This document shows positions 7,826 through 16,323 of a DNA stretch of 64,000 bases, piece after piece (position 1 is the first letter of the stretch; each line of letters begins with the position of its first letter). The notes under the pieces were generated by a model that worked only from the letters and a program-made list of their open reading frames with translations, made no database searches and had not been told where the DNA came from. Position numbers and translations under genes: made by a program. Source of the DNA: Symbiobacterium terraclitae (GTDB lineage Bacteria; Bacillota; Sulfobacillia; Symbiobacteriales; Symbiobacteriaceae); assembly GCF_017874315.1 (NCBI RefSeq), contig NZ_JAGGLG010000005.1, forward strand, positions 1 through 64,000, written 5' to 3'.

Positions 7826-8284
7826 ATGAGCGATCACGTCCACGTCGACGGGCGCGTCACGTCGGGCCGGGGCTTCGCCGGACCGGCCACGTCGCTCGCC
7901 TGGTTCCGGGCATCGGTGCGCGAGCTGTGGGGCTTCGAGCCGGTGGCCGGCACGCTCAACGTCATCGTCGAGGGCGACTGGCGGCAAGTCGACCGGCTGC
8001 TGCTCTCCGCCGGAACGCTGCTGGTTCCCCCCTCGCTGGACGTCTGCTGCTCGCTGATGGTCCCGGCCCGCATCGGTCGGGCCGGACGTGAGGTCCCCGT
8101 GGTGTTGTTCCGGCCGCTGATCCACGGTTACAACCCCGCGCAGCTGGAGTTCCTGGCGCCGGTGCGGCTGCGGGACGCGCTGGAGCTGCAGGACGGCGAC
8201 CTGGTCACCGCCACCCTGCAGGACGCCCCTCCGGTGCGGAAGTGGTTCGCCGCGGCGGCCGCTGACGGGATTCAGCCGGAATGA
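7826..8284 (+). CDS. DUF120 protein, CTP-dependent riboflavin kinase-like, copy 1
   Basis: 152 residues resembling the archaeal CTP-dependent riboflavin kinase (RibK, DUF120). Shared landmarks are GRVTSGRG near residue 9, LWGFEPVAGTLNVIV (in the Methanocaldococcus enzyme the Thr and Asn of GTLN bind magnesium), and the closing APVRLRDALELQDGDLVTA. The inferred reaction is riboflavin + CTP to FMN + CDP, which would trap imported riboflavin in the cytoplasm. It is almost certainly co-transcribed with the RibU-type gene. Bacteria normally use ATP-dependent RibF for this step, so the archaeal-type fold is notable. The activity is inferred; a flavin-binding role without catalysis is possible. Confidence 0.72.
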   Translation: MSDHVHVDGRVTSGRGFAGPATSLAWFRASVRELWGFEPVAGTLNVIVEGDWRQVDRLLLSAGTLLVPPSLDVCCSLMVPARIGRAGREVPVVLFRPLIHGYNPAQLEFLAPVRLRDALELQDGDLVTATLQDAPPVRKWFAAAAADGIQPE

Positions 8285-8292
8285 GGTGCGAT

Positions 8293-8324
8293 GAGCCCTG
8301 GCCTCCGCGGTGAGGCCAGGGCTC
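8293..8324 (+). terminator. Terminator of the first riboflavin module
   Basis: Perfect 13-bp stem (GAGCCCTGGCCTC with its complement) around a 6-nt loop, followed by CCCTTCTTG. It starts 9 bp after the stop codon. Confidence 0.8.
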
Positions 8325-8454
8325 CCTTCTTGCCTGCGGATTGCCCGGGAGGACCCCCGCTCGGTCCGGCGAAATCCAGTGAACTAACGGAAAGATCGAT
8401 CTCCACCGCCCGTGGCAGACCGTAGAACAGCGATGCCGGAGGAGGCGAACGACC

Positions 8455-8967
8455 GTGCAGATCCAGCTGCCCCTGACCCTCAGACCCAATCCCATGAAGT
8501 GGATTTTCGTGATGGTACTGATGGCCGCCATGGCCGCAGGAGGACTCTGGTTGTGGCACGAAGAGCCGCTCCCCGCCTCTGTCGCGGTGGTTTTCGGACT
8601 GCTCGGGGCGCTCGCGGCCGCCGTTCAGGTGCTGCCCAACGCCTCGTACCTCCGCCTCACCCCCGAGGGTTTCACCTTCTGCAGCCTGTTCCGGAGCCAC
8701 ACCGTCGCCTGGAGCGACGTGACCGAGTTCTACGTACTCGAACACAGGGGAAACGGCCACAAACTGGTGGGCTGGCACTATGCCCCGCACTACGCGCACC
8801 AACTCACGCTGCGTATCGTCAACGACAACTTGATCGGAGTCGAAGCAGCGCTGCCAGACACGTACGGAATGGATGCCTATGCGCTGGCTGACCTGATGGC
8901 TGAACTGCAGCAGGCTTACGGCAAGCGGCCCGACGAGGAGCCGTCCTCGGCATCGGCGGCTGAGTGA
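8455..8967 (+). CDS. Small membrane protein with PH-like C-terminal domain
   Basis: 170 residues from GTG 8455, preceded by GGAGGAGG. Two membrane helices (about residues 15-33 and 41-58) precede a soluble region with LRLTPEGFTFCSLFRSHTV and VAWSDVTEFYV. That pattern, a hydrophobic strand followed by W-x-D/E-V, is typical of bacterial PH-like membrane proteins related to the STM3941 type. It is a single gene between two terminator-like regions. No specific function can be assigned. Confidence 0.7.
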   Translation: MQIQLPLTLRPNPMKWIFVMVLMAAMAAGGLWLWHEEPLPASVAVVFGLLGALAAAVQVLPNASYLRLTPEGFTFCSLFRSHTVAWSDVTEFYVLEHRGNGHKLVGWHYAPHYAHQLTLRIVNDNLIGVEAALPDTYGMDAYALADLMAELQQAYGKRPDEEPSSASAAE

Positions 8968-9204
8968 GACTGGGGTCCGTGGTGAACCAGGCCCAGGTGC
9001 ACCCCGGCGGGATGCCACACTTCCCTGCGGGGATTGCTGTTGCCATGGGCTTCTGCGCGCAGGGTGCGGGAACGGGTGGGAGCGCTCGCCACCGCCGAAA
9101 CCGAGGGCCCGGAGAACCATCGCCTGGGGCAGCCCGGTCAAACACACGGAGGCGGGCAGACATCTCTGGCCGCGCGCAACGCTGATGATCCGAGGGGTGA
9201 GCGT

Positions 9205-9951
9205 ATGAAGGGGCTTGAAGGTAAGGTCGCGCTGGTCACCGGAGCCGCATCGGGAATCGGCCGGGCAACGGCCCTGCTCATGGCATCGGAGGGCGCCGCC
9301 GTGGCGCTGGTGGACCGGTCCGCCGGCGGGAGCGAGGTCGCCTCTGCCATCCAGGAAGCGGGCGGCAGGGCCCTCTTCCTCCAGGCCGACCTGGCGGTGG
9401 CGGATGCAGAGGCGATCGTGCGCGAGGCGGTGGGGAGCCTCGGACGGATCGACGTCTTTTTCGGCAACGCCGGCATCAACCCACACCTGGGGGACATCAC
9501 GGAGACCAGCATGGACGACTGGGACCTGATCACCACCATCGACCTGCGGGCGCAGTTCGCGCTCTGCAAGGCGGTCGTCCCGCACATGGCGGCCGGGGGA
9601 GGCGGCGGCAGCATCATCCTCAACGCCTCGATCTCGGGCCCCATCTGGGGCGCCGATCACTCCGTGCCGTACGGCGCCGCCAAGGCCGGCGTGGTGGGGC
9701 TCGTGCGGAGCCTCGCCGCGCAGGTGGGGCCGAAGGGGATCCGGGTCAACGCGATCCTGCCCGGGTTCATCGACACCCCGCTCAACTGGGTGACGGACCC
9801 GGCGGTGCGGGAGCGGATCATCGGCCGCATCCCGCTGCGGCGGGCGGGGCAGCCGGAGGACGTGGCGAAGGCGGTACTCTTCCTGGCGTCGGACGACGCG
9901 GCGTACGTCACAGGGGCGTCGCTGGTGGTGGATGGGGGGTTTACGCTGTAG
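9205..9951 (+). CDS. SDR-family oxidoreductase
   Basis: 248 residues, classical short-chain dehydrogenase/reductase. It has the nucleotide motif TGAASGIG (residues 11-18), the acidic residue in LVDRS favouring NAD(H), NAGI, and the catalytic YGAAKAG, with INASIS-like Ser ahead of it. The C-terminal PEDVAKAVLFLASDDAAYVTG is typical of FabG-like members. The ATG at 9205 follows GAGGGGTGA; the open frame extends upstream but without a site. The substrate is not predictable, and no pathway neighbour is evident. Confidence 0.9.
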   Translation: MKGLEGKVALVTGAASGIGRATALLMASEGAAVALVDRSAGGSEVASAIQEAGGRALFLQADLAVADAEAIVREAVGSLGRIDVFFGNAGINPHLGDITETSMDDWDLITTIDLRAQFALCKAVVPHMAAGGGGGSIILNASISGPIWGADHSVPYGAAKAGVVGLVRSLAAQVGPKGIRVNAILPGFIDTPLNWVTDPAVRERIIGRIPLRRAGQPEDVAKAVLFLASDDAAYVTGASLVVDGGFTL

Positions 9952-10197
9952 CGCTGCGCGCCGGTCGTCACTCCTGCGTGGTCCCGAAGGGCTCGGAACA
10001 CCTGCGCTACGTATGACATCACCGCCGGATCCCCACGTCGGGCGTGCATCCAGCGATACACACGCGCTTCCTCTTCACCCCCGCGCGTAGGGACACCGTA
10101 GACGAGTTCAGCGACATCGACTGAGGCATCGGTCCGCCCCCACAGCCATGGAGCGAACGCCCAGCTCGCTTGACGCCCGCGTCGGGCAGACACGATC
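9952..10197 (-). other. Intergenic region with possible gene remnant
   Basis: On the minus strand, about 60 codons between roughly 9980 and 10160 read like real protein (VDVAELVYGVPTRGG, VYRWMHARRGDPAVMSYVA). There is no start signal, and the frame runs on into the antisense of the SDR gene. It may be a decayed gene fragment; I do not recognise the family. Confidence 0.25.
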
Positions 10198-10223
10198 ACG
10201 GGGAGGGCATCCGCCCTCCCCGT
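10198..10223. terminator. Terminator hairpin of the chemoreceptor gene
   Basis: Perfect 11-bp stem ACGGGGAGGGC with its complement and a 4-nt loop, 20 bp beyond the leftward stop codon at 10243. T-tracts are absent. Confidence 0.65.
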
Positions 10224-10242
10224 TCGTGCGCTGTCGGCACCG

Positions 10243-12072
10243 CTAGAGCCGGAACCGCTGAACCTGCGCCTGCAGCTCCTGCGCCGTCGCCAGGAGGCTC
10301 TGCGCCGTTGCCGCCACATGTTCGGACGAGGCCGTCAGCTCCTCCACCGCGGCCGACACCTCCTCCGCGGCAGCGGCGTTCCCCTGCGCGGCCTCTGTGA
10401 TGCGTGCCACCGCCCGGGTGACCTCGCTGGCCCCGGCAGCCATCTCCTCCGCGGCCGCCGTGTTCTCCTCCGTCATGGCCGCGAGGTCATTGAAGGCCTG
10501 CAGCACCTTCGTCGAGTCCTCCTTGACCTGTGCCGCCGACCGGGCGACGGTGGATACCGAATCGGCCGCCTGCTGCAGGACCCCCATGATCTCCGTCAGC
10601 GCCTCGCCCGCCTCCGCCGCCAGTTCGTTTCCGGACCGGGCACGGGCGGTGCCCTGCTCTGTGGCCTTCACGGCCTCGGCCGTAGCCACCTGAATCTGCC
10701 GCACCAGCTCGGTGATCTGCTGGGTGGAGGTTGCGGATTGCTCCGCCAGCTTGCGCACCTCCTCGGCCACCACCGCAAAGCCGCGCCCGTGCTCCCCGGC
10801 CCGTGCGGCCTCGATGGCGGCGTTCAGCGCCAGCAGGTTGGTCTGGTCGGCGATGTTCGCAATGGCCTCTGTGATCGCGCCGATCTGGTCCGAATGCCGC
10901 TCCAGCTCGGCCATGCGCTCGGCCGTCTGCACCGCGGCGTCGCCGATTCGTTCGATCTCCTTGAGGGTCCGCTGGAGGATGTCGGCTCCGGCTGCCGCTC
11001 GCTCCACGCCCTGACTGGCCCGGCCGGCCGTTGCCGTGGCCTCGGCCACCACCTCGTCGAGGCGGTTCGCCATCCCGTGCAGCAGCGTGGAAGCCTTCTG
11101 CGCCTCCCCCGCCGACTTCGTGGCGCCTTCGGCGATCTGCTGGAGCGCCTCCTTCAGTTGCTCCATGGTCGCGTTGACCTCCCGGGTGGCCCCGGCCTGG
11201 TCCGCCGTTCCGCCGGCCACCTGCGCGATCGCCTGTGCAGCGCCGCCGGAGGCCCGGGCGGAAGCCTCCGCACCGTCGCGGAGCCCCTGCGAGGAGCCCA
11301 ACAAGCTCTCGGTGCTGGCGCTCACCCGCTGCAGCATGCTGCGCGTGTTGGCGAGCATCTGGTTGAACGCGGCGGCCATGGCCCCCAGTTCGTCGCGGTT
11401 CCGCACCGCCAGGGGCTCCACCGTGAGGTCGCCCTCCGCAACCCGCGACGCCAGGAGTGCGATGGCGGTCACAGGCGCAGAGATCTGCCGGCCCAGGTAG
11501 GTTCCGATGCCCAGCCCCACGGCCATCGCCAGTGCGGCTACGCCCCACGTGATCGCCCGGGCCCGTGTGGCCGAGCGGGCAGCCGCCTCCCTGACGCGGT
11601 CGGCCTGCCCGTTGCCGATCTCCACAAACTCGTCCAGGATGTTCATCGTGTCCCGGCGCAGCGCCTCTACTCCTGCCCGGTCCACATTCTCCCCCTTGAA
11701 GAACCCCGCGGCCTGAGACCGATAGGCCTTGACGTTCTCGTCAATCTGCTGGAGCATCGCCCTACCCTCGGCCGACTTCGCCGCCTCCCATGCACTCGCC
11801 AGGGCCGCCGCCATCCGGTCTGCCGCCGCGGCGAAGTCTTCCTCGTACGTCGGGTTCTGCTCCGTCAGGTACATCGATGCCGCCCGCGCCATCTCGGTCA
11901 TCGCCGACTGCATCGTACTCCCCAGGAGCTGCACCCGCTGCATGCGGCTCACATCTTCGTAACTGGTCCTGATGTTATTCATCCCGACCTGGCCCGTTAC
12001 AACGACCCCCACCAGCAGGATGAGGATCGCCAGGAAGCTTATCACCAACTTGGTCCGAACTCTGATTGTCAC
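10243..12072 (-). CDS. Methyl-accepting chemotaxis protein
   Basis: 609 residues starting at GTG 12072, which sits 6 nt after GAAGGAGG; an upstream ATG at 12111 lacks a site. Layout: membrane helix (about residues 6-28), helical periplasmic sensor of about 150 residues resembling a four-helix-bundle domain, second membrane helix (about 172-195), HAMP, then a long coiled-coil signalling domain. The conserved hairpin reads [20 protein letters not shown], followed by [16 protein letters not shown]. It relays ligand binding to CheA. It neighbours the aromatic acid decarboxylase operon, so an aromatic acid ligand is an attractive but untested guess. Confidence 0.95.
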   Translation of the reverse strand: MTIRVRTKLVISFLAILILLVGVVVTGQVGMNNIRTSYEDVSRMQRVQLLGSTMQSAMTEMARAASMYLTEQNPTYEEDFAAAADRMAAALASAWEAAKSAEGRAMLQQIDENVKAYRSQAAGFFKGENVDRAGVEALRRDTMNILDEFVEIGNGQADRVREAAARSATRARAITWGVAALAMAVGLGIGTYLGRQISAPVTAIALLASRVAEGDLTVEPLAVRNRDELGAMAAAFNQMLANTRSMLQRVSASTESLLGSSQGLRDGAEASARASGGAAQAIAQVAGGTADQAGATREVNATMEQLKEALQQIAEGATKSAGEAQKASTLLHGMANRLDEVVAEATATAGRASQGVERAAAGADILQRTLKEIERIGDAAVQTAERMAELERHSDQIGAITEAIANIADQTNLLALNAAIEAARAGEHGRGFAVVAEEVRKLAEQSATSTQQITELVRQIQVATAEAVKATEQGTARARSGNELAAEAGEALTEIMGVLQQAADSVSTVARSAAQVKEDSTKVLQAFNDLAAMTEENTAAAEEMAAGASEVTRAVARITEAAQGNAAAAEEVSAAVEELTASSEHVAATAQSLLATAQELQAQVQRFRL

Positions 12073-12273
12073 AGGCAGCCTCCTTCGCCTGACACGTTGT
12101 GAAACACGCATGGGTGACTGACGTCACGGCCGGTCGGCCTGACGTCCGGTGCCGGGCGCAGGCGGGGCGATGAGGCGCTGGAATGGTGCGGTTCCGGGCA
12201 TGCGCAAGGGTTTTTTCAGTCCGCCCCGTCGCGGCGGGCGCTGGTCAGGTCGACCTGCAGTCACCGCAATATG

Positions 12274-12307
12274 GGAAGGGGCTGCCGCGTTCGGGGCAGC
12301 CCCTTCC
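12274..12307. terminator. Terminator of the decarboxylase operon
   Basis: A perfect GGAAGGGGCTGCC stem with its complement around a 7-8 nt loop, just 6 bp beyond the leftward stop at 12314. No T-tract. Confidence 0.75.
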
Positions 12308-12313
12308 AGGTGC

Positions 12314-12538
12314 TTACTTCTTCAGCGGCGGGATAGGCGGGATGACCTGCAGGTTAGCAAGCTTCTCCGCGTTCAGCTTCCACTGCTTGGAGTACTTCTC
12401 CGGGTTGGTGATCTCTTCACTCTCTGTGTTGCGCCAGGAGAAGTTGCAGTCGTTGCAGATGTATACCGTCCAGACTTTCCCGACAGGAGACTCGACCATG
12501 ACGTCGGTGTTCTTGCTATCGCAGCGCGGGCAGATCAT
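12314..12538 (-). CDS. bsdD: Non-oxidative hydroxyarylic acid decarboxylase subunit D
   Basis: 74 residues, close in length and pattern to Bacillus BsdD and Streptomyces VdcD. It opens MICPRCDSKNTDVMVESPVG and continues VYICNDCNFSWRNTE, giving a C-x2-C ... C-x2-C zinc-ribbon-like pair, then the family signature ITNPEKY and a Pro-rich tail. It is the small accessory subunit of UbiD-type hydroxybenzoate/vanillate decarboxylases. ATG 12538 is preceded by GGAGG; it lies 17 bp downstream of the catalytic subunit gene, so they are co-transcribed. Confidence 0.9.
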   Translation of the reverse strand: MICPRCDSKNTDVMVESPVGKVWTVYICNDCNFSWRNTESEEITNPEKYSKQWKLNAEKLANLQVIPPIPPLKK

Positions 12539-12555
12539 GCTGTGCACCTCCGATC

Positions 12556-13974
12556 TTACTTGCCGGCCAGGAGCTGGCGGATCTTCTCCTCCCACTGTGC
12601 CGTCTGATCCGGATCCTTCACCAGCTCAACGGTGCGCGGGTTGGGCTCGGGCGCCACGGGAGTGGTCGCGTCGATGATCAGCTTGGTGTGCATGCCGGGC
12701 GGGAACGAGGACGGATCCAGCGGCATGCCCGGGCAGTTCTGGATGAGCGAGACATCCTTGTCGGGCTTCACGCGGGTGGTAAGGGCCCACATGACCTGCT
12801 CCAGGTTGAACGGGTCGACGAACTCATCCACCACGATGATCACCTTGGAGTACGGCATGCCGTGCGGCGTGGAGAGCAGCCGCATGGCGACCGCCTTGCC
12901 GAAGCCGCCGAAGCGGACCTTGGTGCTGATGATGGCGCCGATCCCGTGGGTGTACATGGCGTTGACCGCCTGGACCTCGGGGAACGTCTCCTTGAGCTGC
13001 TTGTAGAGCGGCACCGAGGTGTTCAGAGCCATCAGGTAGTCGATCTCTGACCAGGGCATGCCCAGGTAGAGGTTCTCGAAGATCGGATTCTCGCGGTGGG
13101 TGATGGTGTCGATCTTGATCTCGCACTGGGCCCGGACGCCGGAGTAGCTGCCGGGGAACTCGCCGAAGGGGCCCTCACAGGTGCGGAGGCGCGGGATGAT
13201 CTCGCCTTCCAGGACCACCTCAGCGCCGGCCGGCACGTCGAGGTTGGCGGTCTCGGCCTTCACCAGTTCCACGGGCTCGCCGCCGCGCAGGGCACCGGCG
13301 AAGTCGTATTCCGACTGGTCGTACAGGATGGGCGTGCTGGCCATGAAGGTGATGATGGGGTCGACGCCGAGGGCGATGGCTACCCGCAGGGGCTTGTTCA
13401 TCTCCTCCGCCTTGCGCAGGTGGATGGCGATGTCGTGGAAGGCCAGGGCCTGGATGCCGATGCGGTCCTTGCCCTTCACCTGGATGCGGTAGGTGCCCAC
13501 GTTCTGCTTGTTGTAGTCATCGGGGAACTCGGGGTCGCGGGAGACGACGCTGGCCTTCGAGATGAAGAAGCCGCCGTCCCACGTGTTGATCCGGTACAGG
13601 GGCAGAATCTCGAAAAGGTTGATGTTCTTGGTGATCTTGACTTCCTTGCAGGGTCCGGTGGAGACATGCTTCGCCGGCACGGGGTAGAGATCCCAGCGAC
13701 GGTTGAGTTCGTGGAACTGCTCCTTCACGGGCGTGTCCTTGGGCATGCCCATCATCAGGGCGTGGTTGGCCCAGGAGCCGTGAACGTTGGTGACCACCTG
13801 GTTGCGGTAGCCCGCCACCTTCTCGAACAGGACGGCAGGTCCGTTCTTCAGGTTGGCTGCGGCCCGGCCTGCCGCGCCGATGTGCGGCTCGGGCATGACT
13901 TCGTCCTTCACGCGTACGAGCTGGCCTTCTTCTTCGAGCTTCCGGAGAAACTCACGCAGATCCTTGTACGCCAA
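12556..13974 (-). CDS. bsdC: UbiD-family hydroxyarylic acid decarboxylase catalytic subunit
   Basis: About 472 residues from a TTG start 6 nt after CTGGAGGTG, giving MAYKDLREFLRKLEEEGQL, which aligns with Bacillus BsdC; an ATG at 13975+18 (13995) is the alternative. UbiD hallmarks include QNVGTYRIQVKGKDR, QALAFHDIAIHL and CEGPFGEFPGSYSG, containing the E-x-P-F-G-E-F prenyl-FMN/active-site segment. The family reversibly decarboxylates substrates such as 4-hydroxybenzoate or vanillate using prenylated FMN made by UbiX. No UbiX/BsdB gene is in the window, although B, C and D usually cluster. It is co-transcribed with a transporter upstream and subunit D downstream. Confidence 0.92.
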   Translation of the reverse strand: MAYKDLREFLRKLEEEGQLVRVKDEVMPEPHIGAAGRAAANLKNGPAVLFEKVAGYRNQVVTNVHGSWANHALMMGMPKDTPVKEQFHELNRRWDLYPVPAKHVSTGPCKEVKITKNINLFEILPLYRINTWDGGFFISKASVVSRDPEFPDDYNKQNVGTYRIQVKGKDRIGIQALAFHDIAIHLRKAEEMNKPLRVAIALGVDPIITFMASTPILYDQSEYDFAGALRGGEPVELVKAETANLDVPAGAEVVLEGEIIPRLRTCEGPFGEFPGSYSGVRAQCEIKIDTITHRENPIFENLYLGMPWSEIDYLMALNTSVPLYKQLKETFPEVQAVNAMYTHGIGAIISTKVRFGGFGKAVAMRLLSTPHGMPYSKVIIVVDEFVDPFNLEQVMWALTTRVKPDKDVSLIQNCPGMPLDPSSFPPGMHTKLIIDATTPVAPEPNPRTVELVKDPDQTAQWEEKIRQLLAGK

Positions 13975-14004
13975 TCCAGACACCTCCAGACGCATGTTTG
14001 GGGA

Positions 14005-15432
14005 CTACAGCAGGCCGGTCAGCTTCCACCACGGAACCTGGACCAGCAGGGTCACCACGAAGGTCAACACGGTGAGCGGGATGCCGAGCTTGATGGTCTC
14101 CGCGTCGCCGTACATGCCGGCCGAGTCGTTCGCACCTACCAGCACGTTCATGTGGTGGAAGGGCAGGATGAAGTGCATGGAGACCGTGGTGTAGACCAGC
14201 AGCGAGGCCACCATGGGGTTGATGCCGGCAGCCTCTGCGAAAAGCATGAGCGCCGGGGCGGCGATGCCGATGACGGCCAGGGCGCTGCCGAGCACCATGT
14301 GGATGACCATGGTGACCGCGGTGGCGATGGCGGCGAAGACGAAGACGTTGCTGGGAATCGTGGACGGCAGGACCACCGAGGCCACCCACTCGTTCATTCC
14401 GGTCACACCGCCGACCTTGCCGATGGCCTGGGCGGCCGTCAGGAAGAAGAGCGTGCCGATGGGGACGGCGCTCCAGGAGGTGGGCTTCAGCACGTCGCCG
14501 ACCTTGGGCAGGGCGAGGCCGATGGCCATCAGGGCGGCGATCCAGCCGGGGTGAATCCCGTGCAGCGAGTCGGTGGCCCACAGGATGACGGCCAGGGCGA
14601 CCCAGAAGAGCGTCCGCTTCTCCACGCCGGTCAGTCCGCCGAGGGACTGCAGCTCTCTGCGGATGTCCTCCTTGTTCACCTCAAACCTCTGGCTGGGCTT
14701 GAAGAGCCAGAGCTGCACGAGACAGGTGAGGACCGTGGCGACGATGCCCGGAACGGCCATGTACTTGGCCCACTCCAGCCAGGTGAGCGTGATGTCGCCG
14801 GCGGTGGCACCGACCATGTTGAGCACGCTGTCGCCGGTCAGGAGGATCATCGAGTTGGCCGCAGAGCCGGCGAAGACTGCCAGGCCGATGATGGCCGCGT
14901 CCTTCTTGGGCATCCCGGTGCTCTTGATCAGCACCGCCATGACCGACATGATGAGGAACGACCGCGGCCAGGGGTGCGGGATCAGGAAGCTGAGCAGGGC
15001 GCCGAGCACGTAGGCCGAGACCACGATGCTGGTGAAGGAGTTCACGAACTTGAGGATAAAGAGGTAGGAGATCCGCTTGCCGAGGCCCGACTCCTGGACG
15101 GCGGTGGCGATCAGGTATCCGCCGACCACCAGGTAGACCAGCGGCGTGGTCCACAGGGAGAAGACGGTGGCGGGCGGAGCCACGTCGAGCACGACCCATG
15201 CGACCAGCATCAGGACCGACGTGTAGCCGGGCTGCAGGACGCCGAGGGCCCACCAGACGACGCCGAAGAGGCTGATGGCCAGTGCCCGCCGGCCCTCCAC
15301 GCTCAGACCGGGGATCGGGCTGAACATGATGGCCAACAGGACCACGATCCCCAGCACGGCGCCGATCACGCGCTTGTGCGGCAGGCTGAAGCCCTTGGCG
15401 CCAGACGGCTTGGCCGTAGCAGTTGCTGCCAT
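14005..15432 (-). CDS. DASS-family anion:sodium symporter
   Basis: 475 residues with about 11-12 hydrophobic segments, of the SLC13/DASS (CitT-like) type. PGYTSVLMLVAWVVLD and LIPHPWPRSFLIMSVMAVL fit the family, and SAANSMILLTGDS resembles the S-N-T-type substrate/sodium-binding loop. The ATG at 15432 follows AAAGGAGG. It is the first gene of the operon, 10-30 bp upstream of the UbiD subunit gene, and probably imports the aromatic or other carboxylate that the decarboxylase consumes. It lies divergent from the LuxR-type regulator and kinase. Confidence 0.88.
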   Translation of the reverse strand: MAATATAKPSGAKGFSLPHKRVIGAVLGIVVLLAIMFSPIPGLSVEGRRALAISLFGVVWWALGVLQPGYTSVLMLVAWVVLDVAPPATVFSLWTTPLVYLVVGGYLIATAVQESGLGKRISYLFILKFVNSFTSIVVSAYVLGALLSFLIPHPWPRSFLIMSVMAVLIKSTGMPKKDAAIIGLAVFAGSAANSMILLTGDSVLNMVGATAGDITLTWLEWAKYMAVPGIVATVLTCLVQLWLFKPSQRFEVNKEDIRRELQSLGGLTGVEKRTLFWVALAVILWATDSLHGIHPGWIAALMAIGLALPKVGDVLKPTSWSAVPIGTLFFLTAAQAIGKVGGVTGMNEWVASVVLPSTIPSNVFVFAAIATAVTMVIHMVLGSALAVIGIAAPALMLFAEAAGINPMVASLLVYTTVSMHFILPFHHMNVLVGANDSAGMYGDAETIKLGIPLTVLTFVVTLLVQVPWWKLTGLL

Positions 15433-15575
15433 GAACTGTCCTCCTTTCGTGGGTCGGAGCAAACGGAGCACGCGCCGCGGCGATGGGAACCGGCTTCAGC
15501 GTAGCATCGGACCGGGGCGGGACCTATTGGGCAAATGGTCGAAAAAGTACAGATCTCACACTGTCTTCGGGCGAA

Positions 15576-15616
15576 GGGACTAGGTCATCTGGCGACTGGT
15601 CACGGGGACTAGTCAT
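15576..15616. promoter_or_regulatory. Triple direct-repeat operator candidate
   Basis: Three 13-bp units lie head to tail in the divergent promoter region: GGGACTAGGTCAT (15576), GGCGACTGGTCAC (15591) and GGGGACTAGTCAT (15604). They share a G-ACT-(A)-GTCA core. The position between the transporter-decarboxylase operon and the LuxR-type regulator suggests binding by that regulator. A related GGCCTAGTCCC occurs at 18773-18783. Confidence 0.5.
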
Positions 15617-15672
15617 GGCTTACCATCTCAGCAAGGGGCCATCTCATCAGTCCGCATTTCGATGTGTGAGGG

Positions 15673-16323
15673 ATGATGAACATGAGCGGCGCCGGAAAGA
15701 TGCAGTACGCAGACGTGTTCGCCCGGCTGCAGACCGTGCAGGATGAGCTCTCTGAACGCCTCGGCTTCTGTCTGGTCCTCGTCGACAGGCGCGGCGGGGA
15801 GGCCACGCTGCCTTCCGGTATGCCGCTGGCCTGCAACCGCCGCGAGTGTACGGCGAAGCGGCCTGCCTGCATGCAGTCGCCTCCCGCCCAGGGCGAGCCC
15901 GTCATCGCCCGATGCCCCTTCGGCCTGTACTGGACGGCCCTGTTCACGTCCCTCCAGTCCAGCGAGGGCGATCTCTACCTGCACGTGGGCCGCACCGCCC
16001 GTCCCGAGCAGGTCGCCGCGGAGCTGCCGCTCCTGCGGGAGATTTACACCCTGCCCTTCGCCGTGCCCGTGTCTGCGCGCAAGGGGTCGACGCGGGCTGT
16101 GCCCGACGCCGACCCCTTGCTGACTGCGCAGGAGCGGAAAGTGCTGGCCTGCCTGGCCGCAGGCCTCCCCAACAAGGAGATCGCCCAGCGCATGTGCATC
16201 AGCCAGAGCACGGTCAAGTCGCACATCAGCAGCGTGTTCAAGAAGCTGGGCCTCACCAACCGTACCGAGGCCAGCGTCTATGCCCTGAAGAACGGCATCA
16301 GCCTGGAGGCGGAAGATGTCTAG
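15673..16323 (+). CDS. LuxR/NarL-type transcriptional regulator with Cys-rich sensor domain
   Basis: About 216 residues (ATG 15673, or 15682 with slightly better spacing from GTGAGGGA). The C-terminus is a GerE-type helix-turn-helix (LLTAQERKVLACLAAGLPNK, STVKSHISSVFKKLG). The N-terminal half has no receiver aspartate pattern but has four Cys in CNRREC, ACMQ and ARCPFGLYWTALF, followed by a strand ending YLHVGRT. This is reminiscent of PocR-type small-ligand domains, possibly metal- or redox-responsive; I give that low weight. It overlaps the kinase gene by 8 bp and is divergent from the decarboxylase operon, its likely target. Confidence 0.82.
   Translation: MMNMSGAGKMQYADVFARLQTVQDELSERLGFCLVLVDRRGGEATLPSGMPLACNRRECTAKRPACMQSPPAQGEPVIARCPFGLYWTALFTSLQSSEGDLYLHVGRTARPEQVAAELPLLREIYTLPFAVPVSARKGSTRAVPDADPLLTAQERKVLACLAAGLPNKEIAQRMCISQSTVKSHISSVFKKLGLTNRTEASVYALKNGISLEAEDV

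Noticed and set aside
13096-15504. 802-codon rightward open frame over the decarboxylase and transporter genes
   Set aside because: Antisense artefact of high GC; its His/Gly/Glu-rich translation is not protein-like, while the minus strand encodes clear BsdC and DASS proteins.
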